From assembly GCA_016758905.1 (NCBI GenBank), contig JAEPQZ010000003.1, forward strand, positions 1,364,001-1,428,000: DNA of 64,000 nucleotides, given 5' to 3'. A program made the position numbers and the translations under genes. The DNA is from Umbelopsis isabellina. Lineage: Eukaryota; Mucoromycota; Umbelopsidomycetes; Umbelopsidales; Umbelopsidaceae. The notes beneath the pieces were generated by a model. It made no database searches, was not told the DNA's origin, and saw only the letters and a list, made by a program, of their open reading frames with translations. Position 1 is the stretch's first letter, and every line of letters starts with the position of its first letter. This document shows, in pieces, positions 1 to 12,538 of this stretch.

Positions 1-168
1 GGCCGGTTGTCGTTGTAAATGCTCGATATTAGAGAGACTGGCCCAATTGCGTTGAGCAGCATGGTTGGAGCCAAGTTTGAGTGAAGAGGCTACGGCTCCT
101 GACGAGGAGAGGCTCGAACCAAATAATTGTCCCTGGTTGCTATTCTCGGTGATTAGACTAGCAGACAT
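1..168 (-). CDS. 5' part of an unrecognised protein, cut by the window edge
   Basis: An open frame of 56 codons begins with ATG at 168-166 and runs off the left edge without a stop. The visible N-terminus is rich in Ser, Gly, Asn and Ala (it begins MSASLITENSNQGQLFG) and has no signal peptide, membrane segment or motif I can name. I take it as a gene start because the frame is open up to the edge and an AT-rich, ORF-poor stretch lies upstream of it. Function unknown. Confidence 0.45.
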   Translation of the reverse strand, partial: MSASLITENSNQGQLFGSSLSSSGAVASSLKLGSNHAAQRNWASLSNIEHLQRQPA

Positions 169-1470
169 GGTTTTGTAGTTGAGTTGTATGTTGTTCGCTC
201 TCAGTAATGGCTAGTACAAGTACTCGGTATATATGTGATAATATGAAAAAAAACGGCTTATGTTTGCTCTACGGAGATCAAGTACGTATATTAAGTAGGA
301 TGACAGGAGGAAGAAGGGGTTTTAGCACCTCGACAAACACGATTTTTATCAAGGTGACTCCTTGATCTTGGACACCAAGTCGGACAAGAACAATAAAAAA
401 AAGGGTGTAGTGAGAAGCAAGCGTCGAGCGTTGATATGTTACAATGGTTTTTCTGTTTCTTTCAATGCTGGCTGGCAAGAGAATGATAGGTTGCGGGGTT
501 TTTTGGCCTATATAACAGGAGTGGTTGAAAATGCAATTTTCTTCTCGCTCCTCTGTGAACTTGTTTAGTTGATAAGTGACAGATACCCGGATAGCTTGAC
601 GGTAGCCGTATTCTACAGTGACTGGTCGGAGAAGATCTTGTAAAGCTCGCAATGGCTACACAAATATCCACTTTATTCTAGGGTATTCCAAGCGACCACT
701 GATATGGAATAAATTTGGAGAGAAGAGAGAAAATCTAACGAATAAGGAGGTCATGCTCAACATTCAATGACTATGCACGCGACCTCGGTTTTTGATGTCA
801 CTGGAAACCATAGTTGGTAACACCAAATTTATATCAGCCAAATATACATAGAGTAAATAAGCTCTGTGCAATTAGGTGTGATACAGTAATCTTGCCAGAT
901 AAGTCTACACAGATTTCCATGCATAGGCTTGTAGTATACATAAGTGTTATAAATATGATGAGCACAGATACTCAGTGCATGGGACCATAAAGGAGATTGA
1001 TAACAGAAATGCTATTTTAAAGCTTTCGCAGGTGTAGATCATTTGGCTGGAGAATTATTTTTTTTAATACGTTGTGGAGGGAGGGAGACTGAGCATACCT
1101 GTGGTGTTTCTGCAAAAGGCTTGCACATAAAGTGTGCCTCACTTTGCTGTTCTGCGGCCCGTTACTGCCCAAATTCAAAAGTGATGCCAACATAATGTTT
1201 CACTGCAGTCATATAAATGCATTGGGGGTTCGTGCCAGGCAAGTTATGGAAAGAGGTTGTTTATGTTTGGTAGTTTCAGATTCAGTTTTGGTTCCAAAAA
1301 GTTACATATCTACAAGAATTAGATGCAATGAAGAAAAGGGTTTTTTTGCAAATGGATAAACAACGCAGAATGACAAGGGTCGGCGGCAGTAACATCTAGT
1401 CACCCAGCAACTGTTGGGAACTGCACACACTATGGGTCGATGCGAAAAAAAAAAGGATGAACGTCTTGTT
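169..1470. other. intergenic, no gene seen
   Basis: About 1.3 kb between the start of the left-edge gene and the 3' end of the phosphatase gene. The open frames here are short, lack convincing ATG starts or known motifs, and are interrupted by AT-rich stretches. It probably holds the promoter of the left-edge gene and the 3' UTR of the phosphatase gene. Confidence 0.6.
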
Positions 1471-2913
1471 TTAAAGATACATGGGAAGATCGTTCGTAAA
1501 AGGTGGCTCAGATCTAAAGGAATAAGAATGATAAAAGCTGTCGTCCAGGCTTCTTCTAGTTAGAATAAGGTTGGCTGGATCGGCAGATGAAGCGCATTTG
1601 GATGAAGAAAATTCGAGTTTGGAAAAGTTTGATATTAGATGATTCTTGGTATCGTTGGATGACTGGATATAATGCGTGGTAGTAGTAGAGGTGGTGGTGG
1701 TGTTTGTGGTGGTATCGAATTGCATGCTAGTACATTTTCGTAAACGGTTTTTGGTGGCAGTGGCTTTGTGTTGATCCAAACCGAGGCGATGGTGCGATTC
1801 AAAGTCTCTTAGTTGAAACATTAGATACATGTTTGGACTAATGGAATTGGATTTTGTTTTTACGAAGTCGTAGGCTTGATCAAGAGAAACCTTGAATGCC
1901 TGCATCACATAGGCAATGACAAGAGACGCTGAACGAGCCACGCCACATTGGCAGTGGACGAGAATAGCTCTTTTGGATGTTCTAGCACGTTCAATGATAT
2001 CAAGTGCAGGGCCCAGCTCAAACGCTAAATTTTCGTGATTATGTGTCCAGGGTAACTTTTTGTACTTGATTTGATGTAATTGAAGCCCGTCGTCGGCTTG
2101 TGCTACCTCGTTTATAGCGTGGCGTTTGCGGCGACCTCTCAGTTCGGCCGAATGGGTTGACGACAGACGACGGGTTAGCCGTTTGGGATACCTTTTCGGA
2201 CCGCTTCGATTCAAGGTAGGGTCTTGACGCGTGGCCTTGAACGCTGAGGTAAAGGAAAGATTTGAAGCGGAGGGCCTGAACCGTAGTACCTTGAGACCAC
2301 GGGGCGTAGGCTTGGGACCTCTTGGACTGAACGGACACTTTTCACCATAGTCATCCAATGGCGATACTAATCGAGTAGGGGAATCTATATTCAAATTAAA
2401 CGAGCTACGTCGACTTGTCATATAATCTGTTCCACCGACTCCAAACGAGAACGACTTGAGGGTATCGATACTCGACGCTGAACTGGCAGATGAAGAGATG
2501 GATAACGAAGGAGACGTTGCACCACCTTCATCGTCGTCATTGTCTGAAATATCGCTGGAATTAAAGTCTTGTTGGTTTGGGTGATCTACTTCCTTGGCAA
2601 CGTTCAATATGTAACCGATACCAAGGTTGTGAAGTTGCTCAGCGTCGTTGGCATTATGCTCGTCTCCCAGGTACAAGTTTGGTAAGATGCAAATCGGACC
2701 ATCTCTGTAAGGTCTTGACTTTTGGTTGTCTAGCGCTAGCCGTGGTGTGGCGACCTTGGCAATTCGTGGTGTTTTCGCTACTTGGCTGGTCTGTAATGGT
2801 GGTCGCGTTGCAGGAACTACCAGTGATAACCCTTTTCTGTTCCTCCTCTTTGAATTTGCAGGCTGATCAAGCTGATGCTGTGGTATGAATCGAAAGCTGC
2901 TGCTGTCAGCCAT
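1471..2913 (-). CDS. dual-specificity (MAP kinase) phosphatase with a split catalytic domain
   Basis: A single-exon gene of 480 aa. The active-site loop HCQCGVARSAS gives catalytic Cys321 and Arg327, the HCxxGxxRS signature of dual-specificity phosphatases. The HCQCG form and the downstream ISPNMYLMFQL stretch are close to fungal MAPK phosphatases of the Msg5/Pmp1 type as I recall them. The N-terminal half of the catalytic domain (ILPNLYLGDEHNA then LGIGYILNVAKE) is separated from the active-site half by roughly 170-190 residues of Ser-, Arg- and acid-rich sequence, so the fold carries a large disordered insertion. I choose the ATG at 2913 (MADSSSFRF); the frame stays open upstream to 3036 but that part is hydrophobic and more likely leader. 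Inferred role: dephosphorylating a MAP kinase. Confidence 0.85.
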   Translation of the reverse strand: MADSSSFRFIPQHQLDQPANSKRRNRKGLSLVVPATRPPLQTSQVAKTPRIAKVATPRLALDNQKSRPYRDGPICILPNLYLGDEHNANDAEQLHNLGIGYILNVAKEVDHPNQQDFNSSDISDNDDDEGGATSPSLSISSSASSASSIDTLKSFSFGVGGTDYMTSRRSSFNLNIDSPTRLVSPLDDYGEKCPFSPRGPKPTPRGLKVLRFRPSASNLSFTSAFKATRQDPTLNRSGPKRYPKRLTRRLSSTHSAELRGRRKRHAINEVAQADDGLQLHQIKYKKLPWTHNHENLAFELGPALDIIERARTSKRAILVHCQCGVARSASLVIAYVMQAFKVSLDQAYDFVKTKSNSISPNMYLMFQLRDFESHHRLGLDQHKATATKNRLRKCTSMQFDTTTNTTTTSTTTTHYIQSSNDTKNHLISNFSKLEFSSSKCASSADPANLILTRRSLDDSFYHSYSFRSEPPFTNDLPMYL

Positions 2914-3430
2914 GCAAACGAGACAAGCAGGTGTGAAGAGAAAAGAAAAAGGGAAAATAAAAGGGGAAATAAAAGCTAATAGACATGATATCAAACGATG
3001 CTTATATTTGGCATTATCCAAATAACCAATATCCAACTTCAGCCAATAAGAAGGCTCACGTTAAATTGCACTTCCACAGAGCATTAATGATGTACCGCTT
3101 ATTTTTACACTAGGTGATCTCCGATGGCCACCCATACTTTGTCTGGACTCTTTCCCGTTGAAAAAATTTATAATGGCTGCCTGGCAATTAATTATATATA
3201 TATCACACAATGGCTTTGCTCGCTCGCTCGCTTGGGCCTTTAATAAAAGAGGTTCTATGTTTTATGAAATATTTATTTTTGGCGACAAAAAGGTGAAATC
3301 CAATCTCCAACCCGTTCTCTACTGTTGTATACCAATGGTGGCTTGTTTGTTTTTTTAAAATAGTAAAAAAAAAAATTGGGAGAGGGGGAAGGTCCTTGTA
3401 GTTATTTTTTCCAAGGGTAATGCGATGCAC
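2914..3430. other. intergenic, no gene seen
   Basis: About 0.5 kb upstream of the phosphatase start and downstream of the Stm1-like stop. It contains a poly-A/T tract near 3355-3380 and a short TA repeat near 3193. It presumably holds the phosphatase promoter and the Stm1-like 3' UTR. Confidence 0.5.
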
Positions 3431-4827
3431 TTAAGCACCGAGAGTGGGGAAAGCAGAAGCGTCATTAAGGTTGACAGCAGCTGATTGACGGCCACCGCGA
3501 CGTTGGCCACCACGGCCACCACGTTGACCACCACGCTGAGCTCCTCGGTTGCCACCACGGCCACCGCGCTCACCACGCTCACCACCGCGGAAACCACCGC
3601 GCTTGTTCTCTTCGACGAAACGTTGTTCGATTTCAACATGGACCTTCTCCTTCTTGGTCTTGTTCTTTTGCTTGAGAGCTTGTCCCTTGCCACCGAAGAA
3701 ATCTTCTTCCTCAGGCTTCTCAAGGGCAACGGCATCCTTCCACTTGGCATCATCAGCACCTTCGTTGGGCTTGCGAGCTTCGGGGAGGGCAGCAGGGCCA
3801 GCAGCCTTCTTGGAAGCCAAGTACTCTTCAAGAGTCTTGGTCTCTTCCTCGGGCTCTTCCTCAACGGCAGCTTCGGCTTCAGGAGCAGCGGGGTCGCTGG
3901 ACTTGACAGAGTCAGTGGCACTGCGTTCATGAGATGTTAGTGTTTTGTTATTATATGACGGATCAAAAATGCTGTCAGCAAACTTACGCTTCGGCTTCAG
4001 CGGATTCGGCATGGCCCCAGCCTTGCTCGACCTTCTTCTCGCTATCACTGTGTGATTGCGTGGGGATAAGTAAATGATGATAATGTAAAAAGTTTTGTGT
4101 GTCAAGACCATGTCACTTACACCAAGCCAGTAGCGCTGTGGCGGTCGAATTGGCGACGGGGAGGCTTGCCTCCTTCACGACGGGCACCACCCTCGGGACG
4201 ACGACCACGGGGAGCTATGTGCAAGAAAAAAAAATTATGGGAAATTAGTGATGGGCTTTGCTGGTATTTACAGAGTGGCTTATGACCGATTGGAAAATTT
4301 CCAGCAATGGCGGCGCGGCGCTGGCTGGCAGTGAACGAACATGGGGGAACGTTTTTCTGATTGAGCAGTGTTGCTTCTGAGGATAGTTTTATATGTCACA
4401 AGGAAAAACCCGATCGAATACGTGTATCAGATCAGGATGTGGTTGGTCAGCTTGTAGTTAAAAACGTCTCAATATGTCTGGCGTGTGGTTTTGACAAAAA
4501 TGTAAATAAAACCATAGACCAATTTCCACGTCGAAACGGGCGGGCGGGTGCTGTTGACTGTAATGATTGTGCTGCTTCCAGAAAAAGCTCTAGGTGGTGT
4601 TGTGGTGCGATTCCAGGTCCAATGCTGAAAATCCGGCAGGATTGAAATTACGTCTTACCGTCAGATTTACCACCACGCTTGGAGGACTTTTCAGTCTTTG
4701 GGCGAGCAGCTTGCTCCTTCACAGCGGGTTGGGCAGCCTGCTTGGCGGCAGGGGCGGAAGCAGCAGCAGGAGCCTCGTTGTCACTGTCGCCGAGAAGCTC
4801 AAACAAATTCTTGGAGAAAGCAGACAT
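3431..4827 (-). CDS. Stm1/HABP4-family ribosome-associated mRNA-binding protein
   Basis: Four exons: complement of 3431-3920, 3988-4047, 4121-4214 and 4659-4827, giving 813 nt and 270 aa. The N-terminus MSAFSKNLFELLGDSD is typical of Stm1/SERBP1-like proteins. The middle has the conserved VDSEKKVEQGWG motif, then the hyaluronan/mRNA-binding family block around KTLEEYLASKK, and the C-terminus has RGG/GGR repeats (FRGGERGERGGRGG). Family members bind 80S ribosomes, keep idle ribosomes intact and bind mRNA in the cytoplasm. The gene is divergent from the alkaline phosphatase gene with only about 200 bp between the two ATGs. The first intron, of about 440 nt, is long for this window, as is common in highly expressed ribosome-related genes. 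Fission yeast Oga1 and yeast Stm1 are the likely relatives. Confidence 0.9.
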
Positions 4828-5031
4828 TCGCGATTGGATATTGGATAGAACAGAAAGTTGCCTAACAAAAAATTTTCCTTCACTATTTGGCAGTGGAGTT
4901 CCAACATTCGAGCAAAACACACGGCGCACGTGACTTGTTCGCTTCGGGCTCTCAATGGCATAACGCCAGCTGATCTACCAACCTGCAGGACCTACCTTGC
5001 TTGGCTCACACCTTGCTTTCATTCTGGAATC
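4828..5031. promoter_or_regulatory. divergent promoter between the Stm1-like and PHO8 genes
   Basis: Only 204 bp separate the two start codons, so both 5' UTRs and core promoters must lie here. I see no strong TATA box and did not identify specific factor sites. Confidence 0.5.
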
Positions 5032-7387
5032 ATGTCAAACACCCCTTTGAGAAACGGTGAACCCAACTACCAATCCATTCCTACGGACCCTGAGGCTGCA
5101 GCTGCTGCGCCAGATAACCAGGCTGCCAAGGTGCGTATGTTTCTGTTCGAGATCTCTCCGCGACGCAGTAACCAAGACCCCCTTATCTTTATTTTAGAGA
5201 AACAAGCGTAACAAGATAATTGCATCGGTCGCTCTGGGTGTACTTGGTGCTGCTGCCGTTGCCGCCATCGGCGTATATTTCTGGAAGGAACCAGGTGAGC
5301 AATGGGCCCTGCAACTGGCACTAGTCCATTGAAATAACCGCATTGCATAGGTCATGAACCTCGAAATGTCATTATGATGGTATCCGATGGGTTTGGCCCG
5401 GCATCGGAAACTTTTGCCAGGCAATATTACACTTGGGAGCACGATTTGCCTTATAAACATATCTTGCCCTTGGATTCTATTCATGTCGGCCAAAGTCGCA
5501 CTCAAAGCTCCTCCAGTCTGGTAACTGATAGCGCAGCAGGCGCTACTGCGTTCTCATGCGCAAAGAAATCGTACAACGGTGCAATTGGAGGTAAGCTAAT
5601 GACAGTTTTTCTTTGGTGAATGTGCATTGATTGGTGTGCTTTGATGGATGAATTGATTGCGGAGCTTTCAAGGATGTGCTTTCATGGATGTGCTTCGATG
5701 GATGTGCATTGATTGAGGAGCTTTCATGAATGTGCTTTCATGGATGTGCTTCGATGGATGTGCATTGATTGAGGAGCTTTCATGAATGTGCTTTCATGGA
5801 TGTGCTTTCAAGGATATGCTTTCATAGATATGCTTTGCTAAATAACTCTTGTAGTGGATCCCGAAGAAAATCCTTGTGGAACGGTCTTGGAATCTGCAAA
5901 GGTGCATAAAGATATGTTGACAGGTCTGGTTGTGACGTCGCGTATCACACATGCTACACCAGCAGCGTTTTCGGCACATGTCGCTTGGCGCGACTGGGAA
6001 AACGACATTGCCGCTCAGCAAATTGGCGAGAATCCCCTGGGTCGTATCGTGGATTTGATGTTTGGAGGTGGTAGCTGCCAGTTCTTGACCAACCAAACCA
6101 CTGGTGGCTGTAGAAAAGACGATCGAGATCTTTTCAGCGAAGCCAAGGACAAGTACGGTTGGAAAACCTTTGCTAATTCGCGCGAGCAATTTGATGACCT
6201 GACCGAAGACGTTCAGCTTCCCTTGATGGGCTTGTATACTCCTGATGTGAGCACTCTCTTCTGCCTCATATGATGTGCCAATCAACTCACTCACGTTCTT
6301 CTCCAAAATTTAGCACATGTCATATAACATTGACCGTGACCCTAAAAAGGAGCCTTCGCTTGCCGAGATGAGCAAGAAGGCTCTTTCGATCCTTTCCAAG
6401 GCGTCTAAAAAGGACAAGAAGGGGTTCTTTTTGATGATTGAAGGCAGTCGTATTGACATGGCCGCGCACTCGTGAGTTACTCTGTCTACATTGGCTGCCC
6501 ATACACATTGGCGAGATTATGACACGGAAGGAACTAACCTTCTTTCAGCAATGATCCAGCTGCTCATGTTCACGAGATCTTAGCTTATCAAGACACCATT
6601 CAGGTTGTCAAGGACTTTGTCGACGCCAATCCTGGCACCGTAGTTGTTTCTACTAGTGATCATGAGACTGGAGGTTTTACGCTTGGCCGTCAAACCACTC
6701 CTGACTACCCCGAATATAAATGGTACGGTATGGCATATGTGATACTGTGAGCGATAGCTGTGATCTCACCCTTTTGATCCTATGCAGGAACCCAGATGTC
6801 ATTCAGCGCGTTCAGGCGTCTGCCGAAATTCTGACAAGAAACATCCTGTCACAAGCAACATTGACTGCAAATTATATTGAAAAGGTCATTGTTAAACAGG
6901 GCCTCGGCATTAACGATGCTAGCAAGGAGGAACTTGATTATCTCACCCACTGGCAACAGAAAAATCTTACCTCGTCCAACATTGAGGAGCATCTTGCCAA
7001 CATGGTTAGCGTTCGCGCTCTGATTGGGGTAGGTTGAGTGCATGTTTGTTTCAAAGGCAGTTGGAGACACTAACGTCTTTGCTTCAGTGGACTACTCATG
7101 GACACACGGCTGTTGATGTCAACTTGTATGCTTACGGCCCAGAAAGCGACAAGCTTCGTGGCACCCACGAGAACACTGACATTGGAGACTTTATTTCACA
7201 ATATCTCGGACTGGATCTGGATGCCATTACTAGCAAGCTGCAAAGGTAAGCTTTGGCCCTTAGCATTAATCATGACTACACTCGCGTTAGTACTCATCAC
7301 CCACCCTCTATTAGCTCCACATTTGTAAAGCCTTTGGAAGTGGCCAGCGACAACCAAGCTAAGCATCGCTACGGTCATAGCATGTAA
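5032..7387 (+). CDS. PHO8: vacuolar-type alkaline phosphatase
   Basis: Nine exons (5032-5130, 5198-5294, 5351-5590, 5855-6246, 6314-6471, 6549-6722, 6788-7028, 7088-7245, 7315-7387) give 1632 nt and 543 aa. Residues 1-33 are a short acidic cytosolic tail. About 40-60 is one membrane-spanning segment, making a type II membrane protein like yeast Pho8. The catalytic domain follows: MMVSDGFGP (metal-binding Asp78), VTDSAAGATAF (nucleophile Ser126), FLMIEGSRIDMAAH, STSDHETGG and TTHGHTAVDV, which supply the zinc/magnesium ligands. The enzyme hydrolyses phosphomonoesters in the vacuole. An alternative acceptor at 7290 would add eight in-frame residues to the last exon. Intron 3 is long and holds a tandem repeat. 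Confidence 0.95.
5640..5836. repeat. minisatellite inside PHO8 intron 3
   Basis: A 56-nt unit starting at 5701 recurs at 5757 with near identity, and diverged partial units flank both. Within the unit there is a shorter rhythm of about 14 nt built on GGATGTGCTTTCAT. It fills most of intron 3 (5591-5854) and leaves the splice sites untouched. Confidence 0.9.
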
Positions 7388-7472
7388 TATACAGTGGATT
7401 GGTGTTGGGCAAGATATGCAGATATGTGCATGTGTAATTCCGATATTTATTCGCATCCCCCTTATACAATTG

Positions 7473-7478
7473 AATAAA
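7473..7478 (+). terminator. likely PHO8 polyadenylation signal
   Basis: AATAAA lies 85 nt past the PHO8 stop, in the convergent gap of 180 bp before the SOD2 stop codon on the other strand. Confidence 0.4.
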
Positions 7479-7566
7479 ACGCTTTTCAAATGATGTTTGC
7501 TACATGATTTAGAGAGAGCAGACTCGGACTATACAATATTTCAAACATTTGCTTTGCATCTATGAT

Positions 7567-8471
7567 TTACTGAGCTTTGGCAAAACGTTCGGCAACGGTC
7601 TTCCAGTTGATGACCTCCCAAATGGCCTTCAAGTACTCGGGACGAGCATTCTTGTATTGAAGGTAGTAAGCGTGTTCCCAGACATCAACACCGAGAAGAG
7701 GAACGAGGTTCAACAGAGGATCCTGGTTCTGAGTGCTAGCAATCTCTAGACGCTTGGCAGACTTGTTGTAGCCCTATTCAAAGCATACAAGATGTTAGCA
7801 TGAGTTACTATCTGGCTGGCGCATGTCACTGTCGCTGTCTGAATGTCACTTACCAACCATGCCCAACCGGAGCCTAAAAACAATGGCCAGGACGACACAG
7901 TTAGTCAAACATTACATTATTACTACATTATGTCACTCCTCGTACTTGCCTTGGACACCAGCAGCAGCAGTGTTGAACTGGCTGACAAAGTTGTCGAAGG
8001 AACCCCACTCCTTTTGGATGGCGCTCAACAAAGAACCCTTGGGGAGTTCACCACCACCCTCGTCCTTGGGAGCAAGGTTTTGCCAGAACAAAGAGTGGTT
8101 GATGTGACCTCCACCGTTGAACTTGAGAGCGTTTTGGAGAGTGAGTTGTTGGGTAAGGTCGTTAGCTTGGAACGCGCTGCTCAACTTTTCTTCGGCAGCG
8201 TTGTAATTGTTGACATAGGTCTGGTGGTGCTTGCTGTGGTGAATCTCCATAATGTCCCCGTTGATATAGGGCTCAAGAGCCTAGCATAACGCCAACAGGG
8301 CTAGGTTAGTTTGTGTTTGACGTGTGGCGTCAGCGCAGGTGTAAGTAGTTGACAAACCTTGTACCCATAGGGGAGATCAGGCAAAGAAACCTTGGTGCGA
8401 ACAGCAGTCAATGGGGCGGCAACAGACTTGAAGCCAGAAGATCTAATGGAACGTGCAGCAATGGAAAGCAT
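7567..8471 (-). CDS. SOD2: mitochondrial manganese superoxide dismutase
   Basis: Four exons, complement of 7567-7773, 7854-7873, 7950-8280 and 8358-8471, give 672 nt and 223 aa. The N-terminus [20 protein letters not shown] is rich in Arg and Ser, as in a mitochondrial presequence. The Fe/Mn-SOD fold follows, with metal ligands in [13 protein letters not shown], the signature DVWEHAYY (Asp and His ligands), and the conserved GSGWAWL strand. It converts superoxide to hydrogen peroxide in the matrix. The 20-nt third exon encodes GSGWAWL and is preceded by an intron with a GC donor (GCAAGT) rather than GT. That assignment is forced by reading frame and by the conserved motif. Confidence 0.96.
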
Positions 8472-8807
8472 GACGAGAAAAAGTTAAAGAAGAAAAGCTA
8501 GCGGGGCCAACACTGTTGGACTTTCATGCTCCTTCATGCTGTGATGACGCAATTTTGTTAGAGTTCCGGCAATCCATAAGAACGACCTGGATATACGTTT
8601 TAATTCTGATTCTTTCTACGGCCCGTGGCATGTCTATAGCAATCAAGCAACATGGTCGCACCCATCACACTCCTTTTGCACAAAGTCTCATAATTTTTCA
8701 CAAAGTCTCAATGTAATTTTATAGAGAAGCTATGATAACATATATACAGTAAATGTGGTATTGATTAGAGCGGCTACTTTAAGATATTGGCGCTGATGAT
8801 CACACGC
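8472..8807. other. intergenic, no gene seen
   Basis: The SOD2 promoter region and the 3' end of the CsbD-like gene. No motif recognised. Confidence 0.4.
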
Positions 8808-9371
8808 TTAACCGAGCTTGTTGTGTTGGATGGCGCTGTCACCTTGAGCAGCTTTGGCTCTGGCTTGCTCTTGAGCAGTCTTGTCGCCGAGAGCAGCATT
8901 GAGACCGCTTTGGACGTTGCCAGTGATCTTGTCCTTGGCACCCTCAACAACACGTTCAGCCTTGGCGGCATTGTACTCGGCATTGCCTTCGTTGCGTTGC
9001 TCGGAACCAGCTTGGGTCAAGTTGGCGTTACCGAGAACGCGGCCAACCTCTTCCTTAACACCTCCAGTGATGGCATTGATGTTACCTATCGAGAAAAACA
9101 AGCGTGTTAGCAATCCGTGTATTAGGTGATTGTGGCCAACACCAGATTGTGGTGCATAACACTAACCAGTGGTCTTGCTGGGAGCATTGCTGTTGGCAGC
9201 CTCGTTCAATTGGTTATAGTTGGACTGAGCAGTTTGGATGTTGGCAGTTCCTTGTTGCTTCATGTTCTCGTTACCGAGAAGACCACCAACGGTCTCTTGA
9301 ACAAGACCAGTGCCATGTTGGACGTAGGATCCGAGAGTAGTGGGTTCAGTGTTTTGGTTGTTGGAAGACAT
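8808..9371 (-). CDS. CsbD-like small hydrophilic protein
   Basis: Two exons, complement of 8808-9085 and 9167-9371, give 483 nt and 160 aa. The protein is Gln/Asn/Ala-rich with no membrane segment. It carries two related segments with a repeated G-G-hydrophobic-G-N pattern (VQETVGGLLGNENMKQQG and VKEEVGRVLGNANLTQAG), followed by AERVVEGAKDKITGNVQ. This resembles the CsbD-like family, small proteins first defined in bacterial stress regulons and also found in fungi. The biochemical role is unknown. The duplication of the core segment is direct from sequence; the family name is recognised from pattern and needs a profile search. Confidence 0.7.
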
Positions 9372-9628
9372 GTTTGAATATATTTTGATATAGATCAGTT
9401 ACCATCCTTGGATCGTTGCTTATTTATATGTTTTTTTATTGCTAATTGTTTCTCATATGAAAAGGGACACTGTTGTCATCTTTACATCACAGCAGCTTGG
9501 GTTCATTGCCAATGATGAAATGTGCATTGCCTAATATGGCAAGTGGGGCCAAACGCCATCCAAACCGAATGAAAAGAGAAAGACTAGCATCACGTTTAAA
9601 CATGTTATTAAGTTTGGACTATTCAAAT

Positions 9629-10922
<1,294 letters not shown>

Positions 10923-11568
10923 CTTGCTTTTGTTAAATGGAAGACGAAATAGAAATGACTTTGGCTTGTGTCGGCTGACCAAAATTGGTCCGCCCAATGG
11001 TGGAAGGGAGTGGAATTTTGAGATTCAGATTACGAAAAATTCGAATTGGACCAGCATGGCTATCGCCTTTTTGCGCAGTTGTGTACACCGTTTGACAACT
11101 GCAACTATCGACATCCATAATCCAGCATTACTCCACACCATATTATATCACTCTTTAATATAAACATGAAAGCATTAGGTCATTTTGGATAAAATGCTTC
11201 AATGGCTCCAAGCAGGAAGTAGCGGAGATGGTCGAACAACCGCATCGGGCTGCCATAGGTTTGCAGGGTGGCACCTTCATGATTCAACGTACTCTATCTA
11301 ACCATTGTCATCAATGTCTTTTCGTTTCTGAAGATGTATAGCCATTATTAATATTGCTAGGCCACACCTTTTAAACACGATTCGCCTGGCTTAACGGCTG
11401 AAACATATCCAGCTGACTTTTATGCGGTTTATTTGCAATGTTTAACATCAGCCAAGCATTGACCTTTTGGCAACTCTTTCACTTTTATCTCTTTATTTTC
11501 TAACATCGGCAAGAAGCACGATTATGACCCAATTTCTGTAATATATCGAGAAAAATCTAACTGCCATA
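10923..11568. promoter_or_regulatory. divergent promoter between YPT7 and the RING-H2 gene
   Basis: 646 bp between two divergent start codons. No ORF or recognisable motif is visible; both promoters presumably lie here. Confidence 0.4.
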
Positions 11569-12538
11569 ATGAACCAGAACGAATCTCAAGATTCCTCGTC
11601 TTCAGAACCGCCAAATAATGGTTTTCTTATTTACAGTAGGTGTTTATAGTCCTATTGTCGGATATGGCATCATCCATATGCTCACATCATCCACAGTCGT
11701 TGTAGTTATTTTAGCTGCCATCTTCTTGCTATATGTAAGTACTTGAATATATGGGGTCAAGCAATTGAGGAGTCACAATTGGGCAAAACAGGCACTGACA
11801 GTTACTGGCAGGTCTTTTTAATTTGTGTACTTCGACCAGCCTATATTCGCTGTCGACGGCGAATGCTTCTGCACTCGGTAGCAAATAGTTCTTCTGGGTT
11901 GCCAGACAGTAACAGAAATGAAATAACGGCTACACAACAACTGCCACTGCCAATGTCTCAGCGCAGGTCTCTTGATCCTGTATTATTAGATCAACTTGGC
12001 ACCCAAACTTTTCATTCACACCCAACATACCTTGATACCTCCAAGAAAGCACACCAACCCATTGAAACAAACTTCAATGAAGATTTCTCCATAGTACAAA
12101 TAGATGCCGACAGGCCATTGGAATATCCCAAGCCAGCTCACATTGAGACCAAGCTGCATGACACCATTGACTTTGATGAAAAACAATTTGATAATGAATC
12201 CATGCTATCTACCACAGAGGTTTGCCCAATCTGTCTTGATTGCTATCAAGATGGTTTGTCAACAACAAGAACTCTTCCATGGTGAGTACTGCAAATATAT
12301 GTTGCCTTGAGTTTAGATCATGTTAACTAAAGTTCGTCACCTAAGCTCTCATTATTTCCATGCTGAATGTATCGACAGCTGGCTATTACGAGAAAATACT
12401 ACAACGAATTGCCCTTGCTGCAACTTTGATGTTTCATCCATGCCACATCAACAGAGCACACTGCCACCAGGAGTGTCACCACGTCCACCAACGCGGCGTT
12501 TTTGGTGGAAATGGTCTGGTAGACAGTCTTTTCTATAA
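11569..12538 (+). CDS. membrane-anchored RING-H2 E3 ubiquitin ligase-like protein
   Basis: Four exons (11569-11635, 11697-11734, 11812-12281, 12346-12538) give 768 nt and 255 aa. Joining exons 1 and 2 creates a hydrophobic segment (GFLIYIVVVILAAIFLLY, about residues 18-35), a probable membrane anchor; this supports the chosen splice sites. A low-complexity cytosolic linker follows. The C-terminal third has a RING-H2 domain: VCPICLDCYQDG, then PCSHYFHAECIDSWLL, then CPCC, matching C-x2-C ... C-x-H-x2-H-x2-C ... C-x2-C. The architecture matches ATL/RNF-type ligases that ubiquitinate membrane or trafficking substrates. The substrate cannot be inferred. Confidence 0.85.

Noticed and set aside
362-671. 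Open frames near the left edge that could be upstream exons of the edge gene
   Set aside because: They lack ATG starts and the codon pattern is unlike coding sequence.
3485-3940. Long Thr/Ala-rich frames on the plus strand opposite the Stm1-like RGG exon
   Set aside because: They are antisense shadows of the RGG and acidic repeats.
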